NCBI RefSeq assembly: GCF_007678455.1
Contig: NZ_VEEP01000002.1
Coordinates: 291,535 to 355,534, forward strand
Reading direction: 5' to 3'
DNA from: Cytobacillus oceanisediminis 2691
GTDB taxonomy: Bacteria > Bacillota > Bacilli > Bacillales > Cytobacillaceae
DNA length: 64,000 nt
A program made the translations under genes and the position numbers. The stretch's first letter is position 1; every line of letters begins with the position of its first letter. Below are positions 33,480 to 42,345 of the stretch, piece by piece. The notes beneath the pieces are model-generated. The model did not search any database and was not told the origin of the DNA. It worked only from the letters and a program-made list of their open reading frames with translations.

Positions 33480-35039
33480 TTATTTAAATGAAACGTCATG
33501 GAAGCGCATCATTTGATCCGCTATGTGTTTATAGCCTTGCAGGTTGTTCTTATATGCTTTGTAATCCTTCTCATGATAAATGAAGATGAACGGAACTTCT
33601 TCCTGGCCAAGCTTTGTAGCTTCTGAGTAAATCTTCTTTCTTTCCTTTTGATCCGTCTCCACACGGGCCTGTTCTAATAGCTCGTCCATTTTTGGATTGG
33701 AATAACCATAGTTGATTGAACCTTCAGTATTGAATAGCGCGTAGATATTTCCATCTGGATCGGTTCTTCCGCTCCAGCCCAAACGGACAGCATCAAATTT
33801 GAAGTTATCCATATTATCAAGCATGGTTCCAAACTCAACCATTTCAAGATTCACCTTTATCCCTGCTTCTTTAGCCATGGATTGGATCATTTGCGAGATT
33901 TGTTCCTCGACCGGCTTTGGAGACAACTGCAGCGTGAACTCGAATCCATCCGGATAACCTGCGTCAGCCATAATTTTCTTCGCTTTTTCAATATCCTTCT
34001 TCTTCGGCTTGATACTTTCATCATATGCCCATGTTCCAGGAGGGATTGCTCCCGCTGAAGCTACTGCTGTATCGCGAAGGGCAACCTTGATAATCGCTTC
34101 ACGGTCGATGACTAAGTCAAGTGCCTGGCGAAGTGCTTTGTTATTGAATGGTTCACTCTTATGGTTCAAATACAGACCCTGGAATCCAAGAGCTCCCGTT
34201 TCAGATAAGGTAAGGTTTGAATCATTCTTAAGCTTCTCGACATCCTTTGGCGGAACCTTGCTGATGATGTCAACATCACCTGATGTAAGGTTTGTCAGTC
34301 TGACGTTTTCATCAGCATAGGGACGATAAACAATCTTTTCAAACTTTGGTGCTCCACCCCAATAGTCTGCATTCTTTTCTACTACGATTTTGTCTTGCTT
34401 AACACGAGACACAAACTTGAATGGACCAGTACCTACAGGTGAATTAGCGAAGTCTTTGCCCTTTTCCTTTACTGCTGTTGGTGAAACCATCATCCCTGCA
34501 CGGTCAGATAACGCCGCAAGGAATGGGCTGTAAGGCTCGGAAAGCACAACCTTCAATGTTGTGTCGTCGACTACTTCAATCTTTTCAATAGAAGATAATT
34601 CAGATGCACGCGGTGAACCAGTATTAGGATCCATCATGCGTTCAAAGTTGAATTTAACCGCTTCTGCATTAAACGGAGTTCCATCATGGAACTTTACGTC
34701 CTTTTGCAAGGTAAAGGTGTATGTCTTACCGTCTTCGGAGATGTCCCATTTTTCAGCAAGCATTGGCACAAAATTAAGCTCTTCATCAACATCAACTAGC
34801 TTGTCATAGATACTGTGGAAGACTTGTCGGTCAACAGCAGCTGTAGAAAAGTGAGGATCCAATTGCGGCGGATCATCATCCAATCCAACCACCATTTCTG
34901 ATTTGTCCGTTTTCGCCGGAGCGCTGGCAGTTGTTGATTTTTCTGTTCCTGTACTGGAAGAATTACTATTGCTGCATCCAGTCAGAAACAATAAAAAACT
35001 CATAAATACTGCTGCAAATACTTTTACCTTTTTACTCAC
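33480..35039 (-). CDS. Peptide-binding lipoprotein (SBP family 5)
   Basis: A 519-aa solute-binding lipoprotein that delivers peptides to the transporter. Lipobox LFLTGC places the lipidated Cys at residue 22, followed by a Ser/Thr-rich linker. Family-5 marks include the DPPQLDPHFST strand, WDISEDGKTYTFTLQKDVKFHDGTPFNAEAV (about 100-130, read in pieces) and VGTGPFKF. It is the first gene of the leftward transporter operon. Ligand preference (dipeptide, glutathione or gamma-glutamyl peptide) is not visible; a glutamyl substrate would fit the linked transferase. Confidence 0.92.
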   Translation of the reverse strand: MSKKVKVFAAVFMSFLLFLTGCSNSNSSSTGTEKSTTASAPAKTDKSEMVVGLDDDPPQLDPHFSTAAVDRQVFHSIYDKLVDVDEELNFVPMLAEKWDISEDGKTYTFTLQKDVKFHDGTPFNAEAVKFNFERMMDPNTGSPRASELSSIEKIEVVDDTTLKVVLSEPYSPFLAALSDRAGMMVSPTAVKEKGKDFANSPVGTGPFKFVSRVKQDKIVVEKNADYWGGAPKFEKIVYRPYADENVRLTNLTSGDVDIISKVPPKDVEKLKNDSNLTLSETGALGFQGLYLNHKSEPFNNKALRQALDLVIDREAIIKVALRDTAVASAGAIPPGTWAYDESIKPKKKDIEKAKKIMADAGYPDGFEFTLQLSPKPVEEQISQMIQSMAKEAGIKVNLEMVEFGTMLDNMDNFKFDAVRLGWSGRTDPDGNIYALFNTEGSINYGYSNPKMDELLEQARVETDQKERKKIYSEATKLGQEEVPFIFIYHEKDYKAYKNNLQGYKHIADQMMRFHDVSFK

Positions 35040-35114
35040 TTTTGCTTATCCCCCTTTTTTCGCAAAACAACTTCCTTAACATAAGCAGGCAAAAAGTTAC
35101 AATCACCTACTTTA

Positions 35115-35128
35115 TGAAAGCGTTTTAC
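35115..35128. promoter_or_regulatory. Weak cre-like site between the lipoprotein and Lrp genes
   Basis: TGAAAGCGTTTTAC matches 12 of 14 positions of the CcpA box consensus, missing the last two. The 279-bp divergent region otherwise is AT-rich (35150-35280) and probably holds both promoters; no Lrp box could be picked out with confidence. Confidence 0.25.
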
Positions 35129-35318
35129 TACTTTTAATTTCATTTCGAATTTCGTATTATTATAATACAGGGAATTTAAAAAATCTATATAATATTCAGA
35201 AAATATTAAGATTTTTTTCTACTATAATTATTTGAATCTTTTTCCAATTTTTATTGATAATCCTCTCATTTGTAAGCTAAGATAAATCTACTAATTCTAA
35301 TGGAAAAGTGGTGTTTGG

Positions 35319-35768
35319 ATGAATATTGATGAAACGGACCGTATGATCTTGCAACTTTTATCTGAAAATGGACGAATGTCCTATGTAGATATCGGTAAGG
35401 AGTTGAATCTATCCAGGGTATCAATCCGGGAGAGAGTCAATCAATTAATAGAGGATGGTGTCATAGAAAAGTTTTCCGTCGTAATCAATTCGGAAAAAGT
35501 AGGAAAAGCTGTATCTGCCTTTTTTGAGGTTGATTGTGAACCCTCTTCTCTCGTAAAAGTAGCAGAAGCGCTCGCCAACAATCCAAGTGTCGCAAGCTGT
35601 TATCAGATGACAGGGCCAAGCACCCTGCACATGCATGTTTTAGTAGAGGACTTTATCAGGCTGGAGAATTTTATTAACGAAGAACTGTATAGCCTGGAAG
35701 GGATCACAAGAGTCGAAAGCCATATTTTGCTTCGGAGATTCAAAAGCCGTACCGGTATGAAATTGTAG
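35319..35768 (+). CDS. Lrp/AsnC-family regulator
   Basis: A 149-aa regulator: N-terminal helix-turn-helix (DRMILQLLSENGRMSYVDIGKELNLSR, read in parts) and a C-terminal RAM/ligand domain (about 65-145). It is divergent from the peptide transporter operon, which it probably controls. B. subtilis ywrC, an Lrp-family gene, lies in the ywrABCD cluster that shares the chromate-transporter and glutamyltransferase genes seen here, so this may be its counterpart. Confidence 0.9.
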   Translation: MNIDETDRMILQLLSENGRMSYVDIGKELNLSRVSIRERVNQLIEDGVIEKFSVVINSEKVGKAVSAFFEVDCEPSSLVKVAEALANNPSVASCYQMTGPSTLHMHVLVEDFIRLENFINEELYSLEGITRVESHILLRRFKSRTGMKL

Positions 35769-35800
35769 ATGGGGGCTGCGAAAGTTAAGGCAGAAATTGA

Positions 35801-35837
35801 AAAACGACACAGGCAAATTTCGTCTGTGTCGTTTTTT
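35801..35837. terminator. Bidirectional terminator between lrp and the AspT-like gene
   Basis: AACGACACAG / CTGTGTCGTT stem with a T-run on the plus strand and, read the other way, TTTTTCAATTTC on the minus strand. Confidence 0.85.
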
Positions 35838-35842
35838 ATATT

Positions 35843-37441
35843 TTATAAAAAGAAAACCAAAACCTGTGATGCAATCGCGACTGAGATAAGCGCAAATGGA
35901 TAGGCCGCGGCATAAGCGATGGATGGATCTTCGGAGTCCATCAGCTGGTTGGCTGCACCAAGTCCGGGGGTGCTTGTCATTCCGCCGCATAATGCGCCTA
36001 ATGAGTGAATGATGCTGAGCCTAAAAAGCTTTCTTGCGATGAAAAAGCCGGCGATCACAGGCAGAATGGTTATGATTGCTCCGCCGATGACGAGATTGAA
36101 CCCTTCCTGCTGGATGACCTGGACGATGCCTTTTCCGGCGGTCGTACCGGCACCGGCAAGGAAAAGGACTAGACCGATATCACGGATGACCTGGTTCGAC
36201 GGCTGGTAATAGCGCGCGTGGATCGGTCCAAGTCTTCCGAAGTGGCCGATGATCAGGGCAATGAACAAAGGCCCGCCGGCGACGCCGAATGTAATCGTCC
36301 CGAGTTTCGGGAAGTGAATCGGCACCATCCCGGCAAGGACGCCGAGCAGCAGCACGAGACTGAGCGACAGGATGTGAATATTGGTTACGGTCAGTTTTTT
36401 TCTGCTGAATAATTTTTCGACGTCATCCAATCGGTCCTTGCTGCTGACTAGAGTCAGGACATCGCCGCGTTCAAGGCGCCACTTTGGATTTTGGTTGAAT
36501 TCGAAACCGCTGCGCTCAATTCTTGTGACTGTGACACCGTATGTGCGCCTCAATTCAAGTTCCTTGATCGTTTTTCCAATCAATTCAAGCGCATCGACCG
36601 TGACTTTGCGAAGCTCCACATTGTCATGGTTTACGGTGTTCGTCTCCACTTCACGGCCGATATCCCCGCAAAGCTTTTTCAAATCGTTTGGCAATCCGAC
36701 AGCGACAAGCCTGTCCCCCACCAGAATAACTGTATCATTGAGAGCGATGATATTTCGGTCGCCGCGGATAACCCGGCTGATGACGACAGAATTGTTTCGG
36801 TTGAATTTGAGCTCTTTTAGTGTCCGTTTATTAATGGAAGGGCTAGTGACCTCTATGGTTATTACTTCAGGCGACTCATCATTGCGGACAGGTCCTGATT
36901 TCTTTTTCAGATCCTCCGCCAGATCTACCTTCAGCACCCGCGGCAACAGCTGCACGAACAGCACAACTGCTAGGACGCCGAAAGGATAGGCAATCCCGTA
37001 TCCGACAGAGGCAAGCGGATCTCCAGTGGCCTGGAGGGCGGCAGCAAGACCGGGCGTACTCGTCAGCGCGCCCGTCATGATGCCGATGCTCAATGCCGGG
37101 GACAGATGGAACAGTTTGGACACGATAATCGTCGTAATGGAAGCAACCAGGACAATCAGTAAGCTGATGACGCCAAACACGATTCCGCTCGTTTTCATCA
37201 TCCGGAAAAAGCGCGGACCGGCTGATAGACCTACTGCAACAATAAATAAACCAAGTCCCAGCTGCTGGATGACCGGTGACACCTGGTAGCCGAAATGGCC
37301 GAACACCATTGCCGCCAATAATACTCCCGATGTCCCCAGGCTTAATCCTCGTATTTTGATTTCACCCAGCGCCGAGCCAAGAAATAGTATGACAAATAAT
37401 AAAATTAACGGTTCCTCAAGCAAACCCTTCATGCCGTCCAC
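35843..37441 (-). CDS. AspT/YidE-family antiporter-like transporter
   Basis: A 532-aa membrane protein with two AspT/YidE/YbjL duplication halves (each ending in a TSTPGLAAA or TSTPGLGAA motif) separated by two TrkA_C (RCK_C) domains (about 205-365). AspT exchanges aspartate for alanine, and related proteins move dicarboxylates or amino acids; substrate here is open. Start: GTG 37441 with TTGGAGG 8 bases upstream. A TTG at 37456 would contain the ribosome site itself. Confidence 0.88.
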   Translation of the reverse strand: MDGMKGLLEEPLILLFVILFLGSALGEIKIRGLSLGTSGVLLAAMVFGHFGYQVSPVIQQLGLGLFIVAVGLSAGPRFFRMMKTSGIVFGVISLLIVLVASITTIIVSKLFHLSPALSIGIMTGALTSTPGLAAALQATGDPLASVGYGIAYPFGVLAVVLFVQLLPRVLKVDLAEDLKKKSGPVRNDESPEVITIEVTSPSINKRTLKELKFNRNNSVVISRVIRGDRNIIALNDTVILVGDRLVAVGLPNDLKKLCGDIGREVETNTVNHDNVELRKVTVDALELIGKTIKELELRRTYGVTVTRIERSGFEFNQNPKWRLERGDVLTLVSSKDRLDDVEKLFSRKKLTVTNIHILSLSLVLLLGVLAGMVPIHFPKLGTITFGVAGGPLFIALIIGHFGRLGPIHARYYQPSNQVIRDIGLVLFLAGAGTTAGKGIVQVIQQEGFNLVIGGAIITILPVIAGFFIARKLFRLSIIHSLGALCGGMTSTPGLGAANQLMDSEDPSIAYAAAYPFALISVAIASQVLVFFL

Positions 37442-37707
37442 AGTTGATTCCTCCAAATTAAATCCGTTTGTGAAAATCTACACAACATAGAATAGCACGA
37501 CAAATGATCATTTCCTAACCAAGACATTGACGAATTTATTACAAAAACAACATCCCCCTGGTGAAAACGCTTTTCTATGCGTTTTCCTTAAAGGAGGAAT
37601 CTGTAAACTAAAATTATTGCGGCTTTTGTTAAAAATTACAGAGTTCCATGTAAAAGGTCTCTCTTTGACAAGCCAATTTTTCATAAAATCGTTGCTAACG
37701 AACGCTT

Positions 37708-37800
37708 TATAGCGAAATTTTAGTTTATATAGCGACTTTTCTTTTTATATAGCGAGTTTTCTATTTATATAGCGAGTTTTTCATTTTTATAGCGAGTTGG
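37708..37800. repeat. Tandem array D: five units of 20 bp
   Basis: TATAGCGA recurs at 37708, 37728, 37748, 37768 and 37788, exactly 20 bp apart; the variable part of each unit is T-rich (TTTTCTTTT-like). The array lies upstream of the AspT-like gene start and beyond the end of a decayed gene. Nothing else recognisable is seen from 37442 to 37707 apart from a GAAAACGCTTTTC palindrome near 37562-37574, nor from 37801 to 37851. Confidence 0.85.
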
Positions 37801-37851
37801 AAAAAAACGCAGATTTTTTCCAATTGAAAAAGAGACTCTAAATTGATTCAC

Positions 37852-38009
37852 TTAAATCATTTCATAAACCCCCTCCGAGGATTCAAAGATATAGTCTGGC
37901 TTTGGCTGGCTGATATTGTTTTTTGTGTCCGGCGATGTGGTCAGGGTGCTTCTCCCAATTTTTCCAGTCCTGTTCATTTTGCCAGTTGATCATAACCCGT
38001 GTCTTGATA
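37852..38009 (-). pseudogene. Remnant of an ABM-type monooxygenase
   Basis: Read leftward it gives RVMINWQNEQDWKNWEKHPDH followed, after a one-base slip in an A-run near 37921-37928, by NISQPKPDYIFESSEGVYEM and a stop. The NWQN-DWKNWEKHPDH pattern resembles the C-terminal half of antibiotic-biosynthesis-monooxygenase (HmoA-like) proteins. The N-terminal half is missing, cut off where the terminator of the next gene begins. It is a truncated, frameshifted remnant. Confidence 0.55.
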
Positions 38010-38011
38010 CG

Positions 38012-38035
38012 AAAAAAAGCCCCTAATCAGGAGCT
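38012..38035 (-). terminator. Terminator after the aromatic acid exporter gene
   Basis: AGCTCC / GGGGCT stem (one T-G pair) with T7 on the minus strand; it includes the gene's stop codon. Confidence 0.8.
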
Positions 38036-39085
38036 AATATCCAATGATTTTTCAAGTAGTTTTTGATGCCTGAGTTCGAATTGGTGGATGTGATTTAATT
38101 CTTCGAGCAGGTCATGGATCGATACCAGTTCATAATAGATGATCGTTTCTTCGGAGAACCGATGGGCGTCTGCTTCCCGCTCATCTACCTCAAGTCTTAA
38201 TAAGCCGAGTAATTCATTGACAACGGCATCATGCTCCTCGTCCAGCAAGAAGTCGGGATGATGGAGTGCGGTCTTGATCGATTTCACCATCGCTTCTACT
38301 ACACTCGCCTTAGTCTCCGATAAATGAATCGAAGGCAGCGAAAAAAGATTTCCGACATGGTAATGGATTTGTCTCAAAATTGTCAGCTTCTTGAATTCGT
38401 AATGGATATTCCGCATGTTCTTCCGGTCGAATTGATGCAGCTTCCATTCTTTCTTTTGGTATTTGCACAATGTTTCAATACTTTCCATGTCTTTGAGGAC
38501 CCTTTGGAAGTCTGATCTCGTTTCCCGGTGCAGAGGCTGCTGCCTCGTGATTTCTGTTCCTCTGCTGGCAATCAGGTTCCCTGTCTCATGGATCAGTTGC
38601 TGAATTTTACTCTTGATGGTCCTGGAGTAATCAGGGCGGATCACCAAAAGGTTCACAAGCGTCGAGACCGTCAGCCCTGTCAATGTTGTTCCCAGGCGGA
38701 TGAAAAAGCTCGACAAATAGTGGTCATTGACGGTGGAAACCATCGCCACTCCTGTCAGCACCGCCACCAAAGCCCCGTCGTGCAGCTTCAGACGGTGACA
38801 GACAATGATGGTCGCGACTGCAACGAGCATATATGTAAGTGGACTGTGCCCAAATGCAAAATTGAACACGACGGAAAACCCTGCGCCGATCGCTGATGCC
38901 GGGAATCGGACATATGCTTTTCTTATTGAATCAGCCGCTGTTGGTTCGATTGTCACAATTGCCGTGATGACTGCGAACATTGGCGGCCAGCCAAGCAGGT
39001 CACAAATCAGTGCAGTAATGAAGACAGCAATTCCCGTTTTAAGGACCCTGCCCCCAACAAAGTTGAATTTTTTCAATAAAGCCAT
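38027..39085 (-). CDS. Aromatic acid exporter family membrane protein (DUF939/FUSC-like)
   Basis: A 352-aa protein with about six N-terminal membrane helices (to about 155) and a long helical cytoplasmic part. The segments KTGIAVFITALICDLLGWPPMFAVITAIVTIEPT (in parts) and RLGTTLTGLTVSTLVNLLV are typical of the ArAE_1/FUSC group, which export aromatic acids in some bacteria. The actual substrate is unknown. ATG 39085 has GAGGAATGA upstream; the ATG at 39100 overlaps this site. Confidence 0.83.
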   Translation of the reverse strand: MALLKKFNFVGGRVLKTGIAVFITALICDLLGWPPMFAVITAIVTIEPTAADSIRKAYVRFPASAIGAGFSVVFNFAFGHSPLTYMLVAVATIIVCHRLKLHDGALVAVLTGVAMVSTVNDHYLSSFFIRLGTTLTGLTVSTLVNLLVIRPDYSRTIKSKIQQLIHETGNLIASRGTEITRQQPLHRETRSDFQRVLKDMESIETLCKYQKKEWKLHQFDRKNMRNIHYEFKKLTILRQIHYHVGNLFSLPSIHLSETKASVVEAMVKSIKTALHHPDFLLDEEHDAVVNELLGLLRLEVDEREADAHRFSEETIIYYELVSIHDLLEELNHIHQFELRHQKLLEKSLDISS

Positions 39086-39164
39086 TTTCTCATTCCTCAT
39101 TTTTTAAAAACGTATACCGCACTATTATAACGTATGGATCCTGATATACGAAAACACCATAAAA

Positions 39165-39195
39165 AAAGAAACCCCCTCAAGGAGGAGTCTCCTAT
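39165..39195 (-). terminator. Terminator after the YtrA-type ABC operon
   Basis: Leftward GAGACTCCTC / GAGGGGGTTTC hairpin (one bulge) followed by TTTTTTT; it includes the stop of the last gene. Confidence 0.75.
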
Positions 39196-39884
39196 TCGTT
39201 GATCACATATCCATTCCCGGAGACTTCAGTATTCATTGGAACCTTGATATAGATGAAATTCAGTCCCTGCATCATTCCGTAACCGCCGTTGAACTGCTCT
39301 CCATTTTCAGCGAACTGGTTAAAAGGAAAGGCATTCGTGTATTTTACAAGTTTGACGTTCACAGGCTCTTGAGGGAATACTTTCAGAGTTGTCTCGCTAA
39401 GTTGGATTTCCGGTGAAGTGAAACGATCCGTGATATCGATATTATCTATATATGAAAAAGTGGAGTAATGAGTCACTTCGACCTGATTCTCGAGAGATTT
39501 TACCTTCTCGATGAATACCGTGGCATTGATGCTCAACGCATTAATATTCAAAGATTTTCCTTCCAGCGGGAATTCCCATGATTTCATTTTTGTAAGCCCT
39601 TCTGCTTCCTCAATTTTTCCAGACTCGACAATCGAATAAACATCACCGTTTATTCGTTCATTTTGCTGAATTTCTTCGTCGGTCAAATAATCTCCCTGAT
39701 AGGATTCACCCTTTGGAAGAATGAAGGAAATGATTCCAGTGCAAAGCAAGACAACCAGGTAGCCTGTAAATACCTTTGTGGTGCGGCTCCCGTTCATGAA
39801 CCTCGGACTTATGAACTTATTGGAGAAACTTCCGTAACTAATCATGGCCAATATGATAATAAAGATCAATAAAATAAAACTCAT
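39192..39884 (-). CDS. Membrane-anchored protein of the YtrA-type ABC operon
   Basis: A 230-aa protein of unknown family with two membrane helices near the N-terminus (about 2-18 and 38-57) and an extracytoplasmic beta-rich domain of about 170 residues. Its ATG overlaps the stop of the permease gene (ATGA), and it is the last gene of the GntR-ATPase-permease operon, so it is probably an accessory part of that transporter. Confidence 0.7.
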   Translation of the reverse strand: MSFILLIFIIILAMISYGSFSNKFISPRFMNGSRTTKVFTGYLVVLLCTGIISFILPKGESYQGDYLTDEEIQQNERINGDVYSIVESGKIEEAEGLTKMKSWEFPLEGKSLNINALSINATVFIEKVKSLENQVEVTHYSTFSYIDNIDITDRFTSPEIQLSETTLKVFPQEPVNVKLVKYTNAFPFNQFAENGEQFNGGYGMMQGLNFIYIKVPMNTEVSGNGYVINE

Positions 39885-40630
39885 TTCCTCACCTCCAGAC
39901 TGTCCGAAATCAATATAGCCGATCCAAATGCAATGGCCGATGTAAATAGAACCTTTAACAGGAACAGCAGAAGGGAGGTTTCCTTCACAAAAATTTGTCC
40001 AATATCAATCACCAGGGTCGATTCGCTGCCCACAAACACATTGATAAATATGCTTCCGAAAAACAATGCAGGAAGAATGATAATGAAAATTCTGTTTCTT
40101 TGGACGAGCATCCCGACCAGGTAGCCAAGTGCCGTGAAAAGGAACAGATACAGGATGGTTCCGGCAAGGCCTTCTGCCATCTGCAGCGTTGATAATCGCT
40201 GGCTTTCGATGAACTCCCGCTCCTGCAGGAACAAGACAGATAGCTTCAGCGACTGGCTCGCCAGCAGGAAGGTCACTCCGCCAATGACACTTGCCCAGGC
40301 GAGGAACAGGATATTCGCAATATGGCTGCTCATTCTGTTGGCCACAAACGCATAATCATCAAACCGATACGCCTGGGTCGTAACGACAATCGCCGAAATG
40401 AAAGCCCAGATCATCATGAAGGCAAGGACGATATTCCCGGAATAATTTTTCATATCATAACTGAAATTTTCAGTACTACCACCGCCGCCTCCTTCTCCGG
40501 CAAGCGAAAACAGAATTCCGATGATTTGCAGGATCATCAGTGAAGTGAACATCCCCCGGTAGGATTTCAGTTTGAATCGGAATTGCTTTTTTACAATATC
40601 CCAGAGGTTAATCTTTGTTAAAGACATCAT
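39881..40630 (-). CDS. ABC transporter permease of the YtrA-type operon
   Basis: A roughly 249-aa integral membrane protein with six helices and a Gly/Ser-rich loop (GEGGGGGS near 47-54), fitting the membrane partner of the ATPase encoded just upstream, whose 3' end it overlaps. I do not see a named permease family motif. Starts at ATG 40630 or 40627 are equally possible; the AAGGCGGG stretch lies just before them. Confidence 0.75.
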   Translation of the reverse strand: MMSLTKINLWDIVKKQFRFKLKSYRGMFTSLMILQIIGILFSLAGEGGGGGSTENFSYDMKNYSGNIVLAFMMIWAFISAIVVTTQAYRFDDYAFVANRMSSHIANILFLAWASVIGGVTFLLASQSLKLSVLFLQEREFIESQRLSTLQMAEGLAGTILYLFLFTALGYLVGMLVQRNRIFIIILPALFFGSIFINVFVGSESTLVIDIGQIFVKETSLLLFLLKVLFTSAIAFGSAILISDSLEVRK

Positions 40631-41513
40631 CAATCCCGCCTTTCTCCTGGCTCGTCAAGTATAGACAGAGATCTTCGTTTGAAATCGTCGAGAACTCCAG
40701 GTCGTTTTTCATTGCTGCTGTAACCTGGTCATCAGACAAGTCGTTGCGGATGACCGCATAGCTCCTGCCAAAACCAGCACTGCTACGATGGAATATCTCA
40801 TGTCCGCTAAGCCAGTCGTTCAGCATTTCTTCTTTCCCGCTGACAACGACCGCATACTCCCGCAGGTCCTCAACCGTCATATGCAAAAATTGCTTTCCAT
40901 CCTTTAGGAGCAGGATGTCTTCAAGGATGTCCTCGACCTCATTGAGATGATGGCTTGAAATGATGATTGTCCGTGGGTTGGCAATATAGTCTTTTAGCAG
41001 CGCCCGGTAAAAGTCTTTTCTGACGCCAGCATCCATCCCGTTTGTCGGCTCATCAAAGATTGTCAGCGGACAGCGGGAAGCCAGCCCCAAAATCGCATTG
41101 AAGGTATTCTTCATTCCCTTCGACAGCCCGGTATGGTGCTGTTTCAGGTCAAGATGGAAATATTCAACTAGGTTCCTGGCAAATTTCATGTCCCAGTTAT
41201 CATAAAAACTCGCTGCCGTTTCCAAAAGTTCATCAAGATTCAGCGCGGCTGGCAGATTCATATCGTTATCGACCATGATCATGTTCGCTGACACAGACAG
41301 GTTATTGAACGGGTTTTCCCCAAATACCCTTACTACACCTGAACTCTCACGCATGAAACCAGCGGCGATTTTCAGCATCGTCGTCTTGCCGGCTCCGTTC
41401 CTGCCAATCAGGCCTGTGATTTTATTCTCCCCGATTGAAAACGTCAGCTCATCCAGTGCTTTTTTCCTTCCATAGGTCTTTGTTACATTTTCGAATTCCA
41501 GCACACTCATCAT
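40608..41513 (-). CDS. ABC transporter ATPase (YtrB-like)
   Basis: A 301-aa ABC-2-type ATPase: Walker A GRNGAGKTT (37-45), Walker B CPLTIFDEPTNGMDAG and H-loop SSHHL. The signature loop reads LSKGMKN, a degenerate LSGGQ common in YtrB/BcrA relatives. YtrB partners respond to cell-wall antibiotics in B. subtilis. It overlaps the GntR gene by four bases and the permease gene by 23. Confidence 0.9.
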   Translation of the reverse strand: MMSVLEFENVTKTYGRKKALDELTFSIGENKITGLIGRNGAGKTTMLKIAAGFMRESSGVVRVFGENPFNNLSVSANMIMVDNDMNLPAALNLDELLETAASFYDNWDMKFARNLVEYFHLDLKQHHTGLSKGMKNTFNAILGLASRCPLTIFDEPTNGMDAGVRKDFYRALLKDYIANPRTIIISSHHLNEVEDILEDILLLKDGKQFLHMTVEDLREYAVVVSGKEEMLNDWLSGHEIFHRSSAGFGRSYAVIRNDLSDDQVTAAMKNDLEFSTISNEDLCLYLTSQEKGGIDDVFNKD

Positions 41514-41893
41514 GTATCCCCCTTCAAGTCCCGCTTGGCTTCCTGGATCATCGCGATCAATTCCTCCTCAGTCACCTGGAGATGCTCCGCCTCCCGCACC
41601 AACTCTAGCACCAATGACTTCAATGTCTGGTTCCTCCGTTTCGCTGTGATAATCTTTTTCGCATCCTCCGATACAAACATGCCGAGACCGCGTTTTTTAT
41701 AAAGAATGTTTTCATCCGCTAAAATATTCAACCCTTTTGCCGCTGTCGCCGGATTGATATTCAGCATTTCCGCAAGCTGATATTGTGAATGAACCTTCTC
41801 ATCCTTCTTGATGCTTTCGCTGAGAATTTCCGTTTCCAGCCACTCAGCAATCTGGACATAAATCGGTTTCATGCTATCTGAATTAAGTATCAA
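41510..41893 (-). CDS. YtrA-subfamily GntR repressor
   Basis: A 127-aa GntR regulator of the short YtrA type: winged helix (PIYVQIAEWLETEI, YQLAEMLNINPATAAKGLNIL) and a brief C-terminal dimerisation part instead of a ligand domain. Start: TTG 41893, seven bases after GGAGG. It heads the ABC operon and very likely represses it through the palindrome at 41920-41947. In B. subtilis, YtrA is lifted by lipid-II-binding antibiotics. Confidence 0.9.
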   Translation of the reverse strand: MILNSDSMKPIYVQIAEWLETEILSESIKKDEKVHSQYQLAEMLNINPATAAKGLNILADENILYKKRGLGMFVSEDAKKIITAKRRNQTLKSLVLELVREAEHLQVTEEELIAMIQEAKRDLKGDT

Positions 41894-41919
41894 CCCCGCA
41901 CCTCCTCTAACAGGTCATA

Positions 41920-41965
41920 TAGTGCATTACTGTTGTAATGTACTATATTATATATTATGCAATTA
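41920..41965 (-). promoter_or_regulatory. Promoter and operator of the YtrA-type operon
   Basis: On the minus strand TTGAGT-N17-TATAGT forms a promoter whose -10 overlaps the inverted repeat ATAGTaCATTAC-N4-GTAATGcACTAT (41920-41947; 11 of 12 positions paired). Binding there would block RNA polymerase. Confidence 0.75.
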
Positions 41966-42023
41966 CTCAAGGGATATTTAACCAATTTTATAAAAATGTT
42001 TAAATTAAGGGGATTTCTCTCCA

Positions 42024-42054
42024 TAAAAAAACCCCCTCGCATTACACGAGAGGG
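42024..42054 (-). terminator. Terminator after the 72-aa gene
   Basis: CCCTCTCG / CGAGGGGG stem with a 7-base loop and T7 on the minus strand. Confidence 0.88.
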
Positions 42055-42060
42055 CAGCTG

Positions 42061-42279
42061 CTATAATACATGCGTCTTATCCAGCGGGCTTTCCAGCTTT
42101 GATAGGTCCAGCTTCATTTTTTCTGTTTCCAGCAGGTAGTTTTCATGCTTGAGCCGTTCAAGTTCAATTTCGTCTTTAATCATGTTGTGTTTGATTTTGG
42201 CAACTCTTTGATAATGGCTTGTTAAGATTGCGACGAGCGGAATCGAAAACACCATTATAATCGTTATGGTTCCGGTCAT
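42061..42279 (-). CDS. 72-aa membrane/coiled-coil protein
   Basis: A small protein with one N-terminal membrane helix (about 3-19) and a charged coiled coil (about 30-65), the same overall plan as PspB-like envelope proteins, though no PspB signature is certain. It has a GGAGTGA site and its own terminator, and sits alone between the GntR operon and the Sav1866-like gene. Function unknown. Confidence 0.7.
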   Translation of the reverse strand: MTGTITIIMVFSIPLVAILTSHYQRVAKIKHNMIKDEIELERLKHENYLLETEKMKLDLSKLESPLDKTHVL

Positions 42280-42345
42280 GGAACGTCACTCCAAACTATC
42301 ATGATTTTATTTTCATCATAGCAAAATAGGTAAAATAAACCAACC

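Noticed and set aside
36381-36989. 202-codon frame antisense to the AspT-like gene
   Set aside because: Shadow of a clear transporter gene; Ser/Arg-rich low-quality product.
37562-37574. Possible CcpA (cre) box GAAAACGCTTTTC
   Set aside because: Symmetric but misses two conserved end positions and is not placed at a recognisable promoter.
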